Assembly (NCBI RefSeq): GCF_932526225.1
Contig: NC_064041.1
Coordinates: 3,176,699 to 3,236,698 of the forward strand
From: Nematostella vectensis
Taxonomy: Eukaryota; Cnidaria; Anthozoa; Actiniaria; Edwardsiidae
Direction: 5' to 3'
DNA length: 60,000 nt
Made by a program: the position numbers and the translations under genes. Shown here one piece after another: positions 57,542 through 60,000 of the stretch (positions are counted from its first letter, which is position 1; every line of letters begins with the position of its first letter). The notes beneath the pieces are model-generated. The model had not been told where the DNA came from and made no database searches. It saw nothing but the letters and a program-made list of their open reading frames with translations.

Positions 57542-59260
57542 TCTTTCAGCTGCCCAGAAGTTGTAGACATATTTTTTTTTCTGTCAAAGACCGTATAACT
57601 TCCAGTTTAGGACGAGTGGCTAGAGGAAGCGGCCATAACCATCGAATCGTGTTGGGGCGATTCCAGTTTGGACCGGACCGAAATAATCGTTTCTTTCATT
57701 ATAATTTACATGTAAATCGATTGGATTTTTGCCAATTGCTGCATCAAGTCAGTTAAATAGAGGAGTTTACGTAGATTCCTTTACAATATGCAAAGATGAG
57801 AACGGAAGAGCTGTGTCCCGAACATAAACCGACTACATCCGACTGTTGATCGATTCAGCTCTCTGATATAGACCGGACCCTTAAAACGGAAGCGGACTTT
57901 TAACGCGGATTTCAGTGCATATGCAGTAAATTTTCCTTCCCTTTTTGTTATCTCTTATTTTGTCAGTAGAATCAGCCGCTTCCCCCCCCCCCCACCCCCC
58001 CACTGTTGTTGTTGTTGTTGTTGTTGTTGTCCTTCTTGTTGCTTTGGTGATAGGTCACTAGATCCTTCTAGAAACTTTTCTATCCTTTTACTGTCTATTA
58101 TATTTAATATATATCCTTAAAAGGATATTAGCATTTTAAAAGGTCATATCAAAATTTTCTCACCAAAAGCATCTTCGGTTCCAAAATTGCATGTCGTCAG
58201 TCGCCAGACGTCAACTTGACGTCGCTTAGTACGGGCCCTCGTGAGTGCCAGGGAACATAACAAAAAGTAAAGCCGCATGATCAGCTACGAAAATTTTAAC
58301 AAAAAAAATGTTATAGAACTATTTGACATATTCGGGAAGGTTTCTTTTTGTAACCGGGTGGTATTTTGGGTTATTTTAGATTTTGCAAAGATTTTAAGTA
58401 AGCGATTTTTGGATTGCGATTATAATTGTTTTACGTATTTTACGGATTGTTTCTCAAACGTGATTCTAATTCGATCCGTACACGTTTAGGAATTTACTTT
58501 CAACATGTTTCAAATTCCTTTAGATTAGTATCAATAGCTTGATAGTGATAATTGACTTAAGTTTAGCGTCCTTTTACCATTTCCCAGGAAGATTAATTTC
58601 TAAATTTGACCGGACAATGGACGCTAAGTAATTTGAACGGTAGTAAATGTTAGCGTCCCTAGAAAAATGCGCGTCCCCAAGCGAGCATAGAAGCGGCTGT
58701 TTTTACAGTATTAGTTAGTTTTTTTTTAGTTTTAGTACCGTTGAGCAAAGGAGGCGCATTGCTTGCGAGGCGTGATGCGGGAGCGAGAAATGCAGTTGCT
58801 CAGGGAAGACAGTCAGCAGAGATAAGCTATAAGCTTAGAGCGCTGTCCGTACGGGCCTGTCATGCCAGTTGTGTTCAGTTTGATTTACCGGTTGTAAGTA
58901 CTTTGTTTTTAAAACTAGCCTTCGGTTTAGGTTACTTTTTCTCGGGATTCGATTATGTTTGTTATCACTTAAAATTTATTATTTAATTTGTTAATAAATA
59001 TAAGTCCATGCCTTGCATCATGTATTCGTTCTCACGTTGCCTTTCGCTCGATCGTTTTCGTTTCATTCCATTTATTTTTGCCTACTTTTTGGCTGGTGTC
59101 AGAACCTGATAGTTTTGCCTTTAGTATTGCATTTGTTTCTACATTTTTCGTGACCGCACGGTAAATGTCAAGTTCCGACGGTTACATTTTGTAGTACGGA
59201 AGCCCATTAGGGCCACTCAAGGTTTTTGTTACCAAAATCTCAACTTTCGGTCACGTGTTT
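57542..59260. other. Region upstream of the large gene; no further gene recognised
   Basis: Contains short GC-rich stretches, a poly-C tract and (GTT)n at 57985–58030, and unassigned short open frames. It may hold the promoter of the minus-strand gene, but I see no definite core motif. Confidence 0.45.
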
Positions 59261-59261
59261 A

Positions 59262-59515
59262 AACTATTTGTCTATTGCATAAAATATTAAACTTTGTGCT
59301 TATAACATGGTACTTTGTGTCTTAAAAAATCTCGCGATTTGCCGAATGCTCAAATTATTTCAGTTTTTGTCTATGCATAAAATATTTAACTTTGTGCTTC
59401 ATAACATGAAACTGTGTGTCTATCACGATTTTCGAGCGATTTGCCGAATGCGCAAATCATTTCAGTTTTGGTCTTTTATTGCATAAAATATTTAACTTTG
59501 TGCTTTAGAACTTCA
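59262..59515. repeat. About 90-bp tandem repeat, 3 units
   Basis: Units of gtctattgcataaaatatt + aactttgtgcttataacatg + cgatttgccgaatgc. Confidence 0.88.
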
Positions 59516-59519
59516 TTTA

Positions 59520-60000
59520 AATTTTTCGGTTTGGATCGGGCATTCGTAACAAGACGCAAGGATGTGAGAGTGAAGTGGGTGGGATTATAAGGTATGTTGG
59601 TGTGGGAGGGTGATAGAAGAAGAATGGTTGGTAAGATAGGGCAGAGTTGGGGATGGTAATGAAATTTTGGTAGGTGTTGGACTGTGGTGAAAAGATAAAG
59701 TGGGGTTGCAAAATAGTGTGCTGTAGTGTGGGATTAGAGTGCGGTGAAGTGTGTGGTGGGTAGGTGTTAGAGGGAGATGAATAGTAAAATTATGTTGTGA
59801 TTTGAGAAGTGACTGGTACTAATAATGTAGACTGTTTGTGTGTGTGTATGAAGAAATAAAGGCTGGGTGGTGTAGAAGGTAGAGTAGAGTGGAGGGTGAT
59901 GTGTACTGTGGTGCAGTATAAATAAGTGGTTATGGTGTAGATGTAAATGTGGGGATAACGATTATGGTGTAAATGATAATCCATACCTTCTTTTCCTTCC
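59520..60000. repeat. GT/GGT-rich low-complexity sequence
   Basis: Strand-asymmetric purine/T-rich sequence with loosely repeated gtgtggtgggtagg and gtagaatgtgg strings, running to the window end. Confidence 0.6.

Overview
This window reads as animal (metazoan) genomic DNA. Genes are split into many short GT–AG exons in an AT-rich background with abundant minisatellites, MITE-like elements and LINE remnants. Gene content and repeat style suggest a marine invertebrate, most likely an anthozoan cnidarian; this is inferred, not proven. There is no bacterial, viral or plasmid architecture. Most long open frames are by-products of tandem repeats whose unit length is a multiple of three (42, 51 and 72 bp).

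Layout. 1–6128 is a 42-bp CpG-rich satellite with a higher-order structure of about 2.2–2.4 kb. About 6340–7252 (minus) holds a small candidate secreted-peptide gene. 7.3–12.8 kb has no gene I can support, only MITE-like pieces. A second, short array of the same satellite lies at 12857–13272. From about 16 to 57.5 kb one large minus-strand gene fills the window. I reconstructed 34 exons from splice signals plus codon-phase agreement at every junction. It encodes a protein of about 1,290 residues: an N-terminal PH-like domain, a long charged linker, a short coiled coil, a TBC Rab-GAP domain with both catalytic fingers intact, and a C-terminal beta-propeller of the JIP3/JIP4–ARHGEF10 kind. The N-terminal architecture is that of TBC1D2; the added propeller looks like a domain fusion. 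One of its introns carries, on the plus strand, a 509-residue seven-helix membrane protein resembling PRRT3/PRRT4 (46436–47965). Another intron holds a very compact possible 39-codon gene with its own TATA box (37166–37367).

The most interesting pattern concerns the minisatellites in the introns of the large gene. Many are not randomly placed: they start at exon–intron junctions, and their repeat units contain the exon's edge together with the splice site. Clear cases are at exons near 42453 (donor edge, 51-bp unit), 49384 (donor), 18764 (donor), 19050 (acceptor), 17405 (acceptor plus most of the exon) and 37909 (acceptor). Arrays flush with a splice site but lacking exon sequence are at 52190, 31020, 28028 and 16777. 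This is what tandem-duplication models of intron change predict, repeated many times in one gene. Even the big satellite may fit: its unit resembles the signal-peptide-coding start of the neighbouring secreted-peptide gene.

Transposon-derived material includes two MITE families with terminal inverted repeats, a pogo-like MITE, a foldback element, a LINE reverse-transcriptase fragment, a LINE 3' end, and a dispersed family of about 0.8 kb with three copies. The 57.6–60 kb end holds the presumed upstream region of the large gene and GT-rich repeats.
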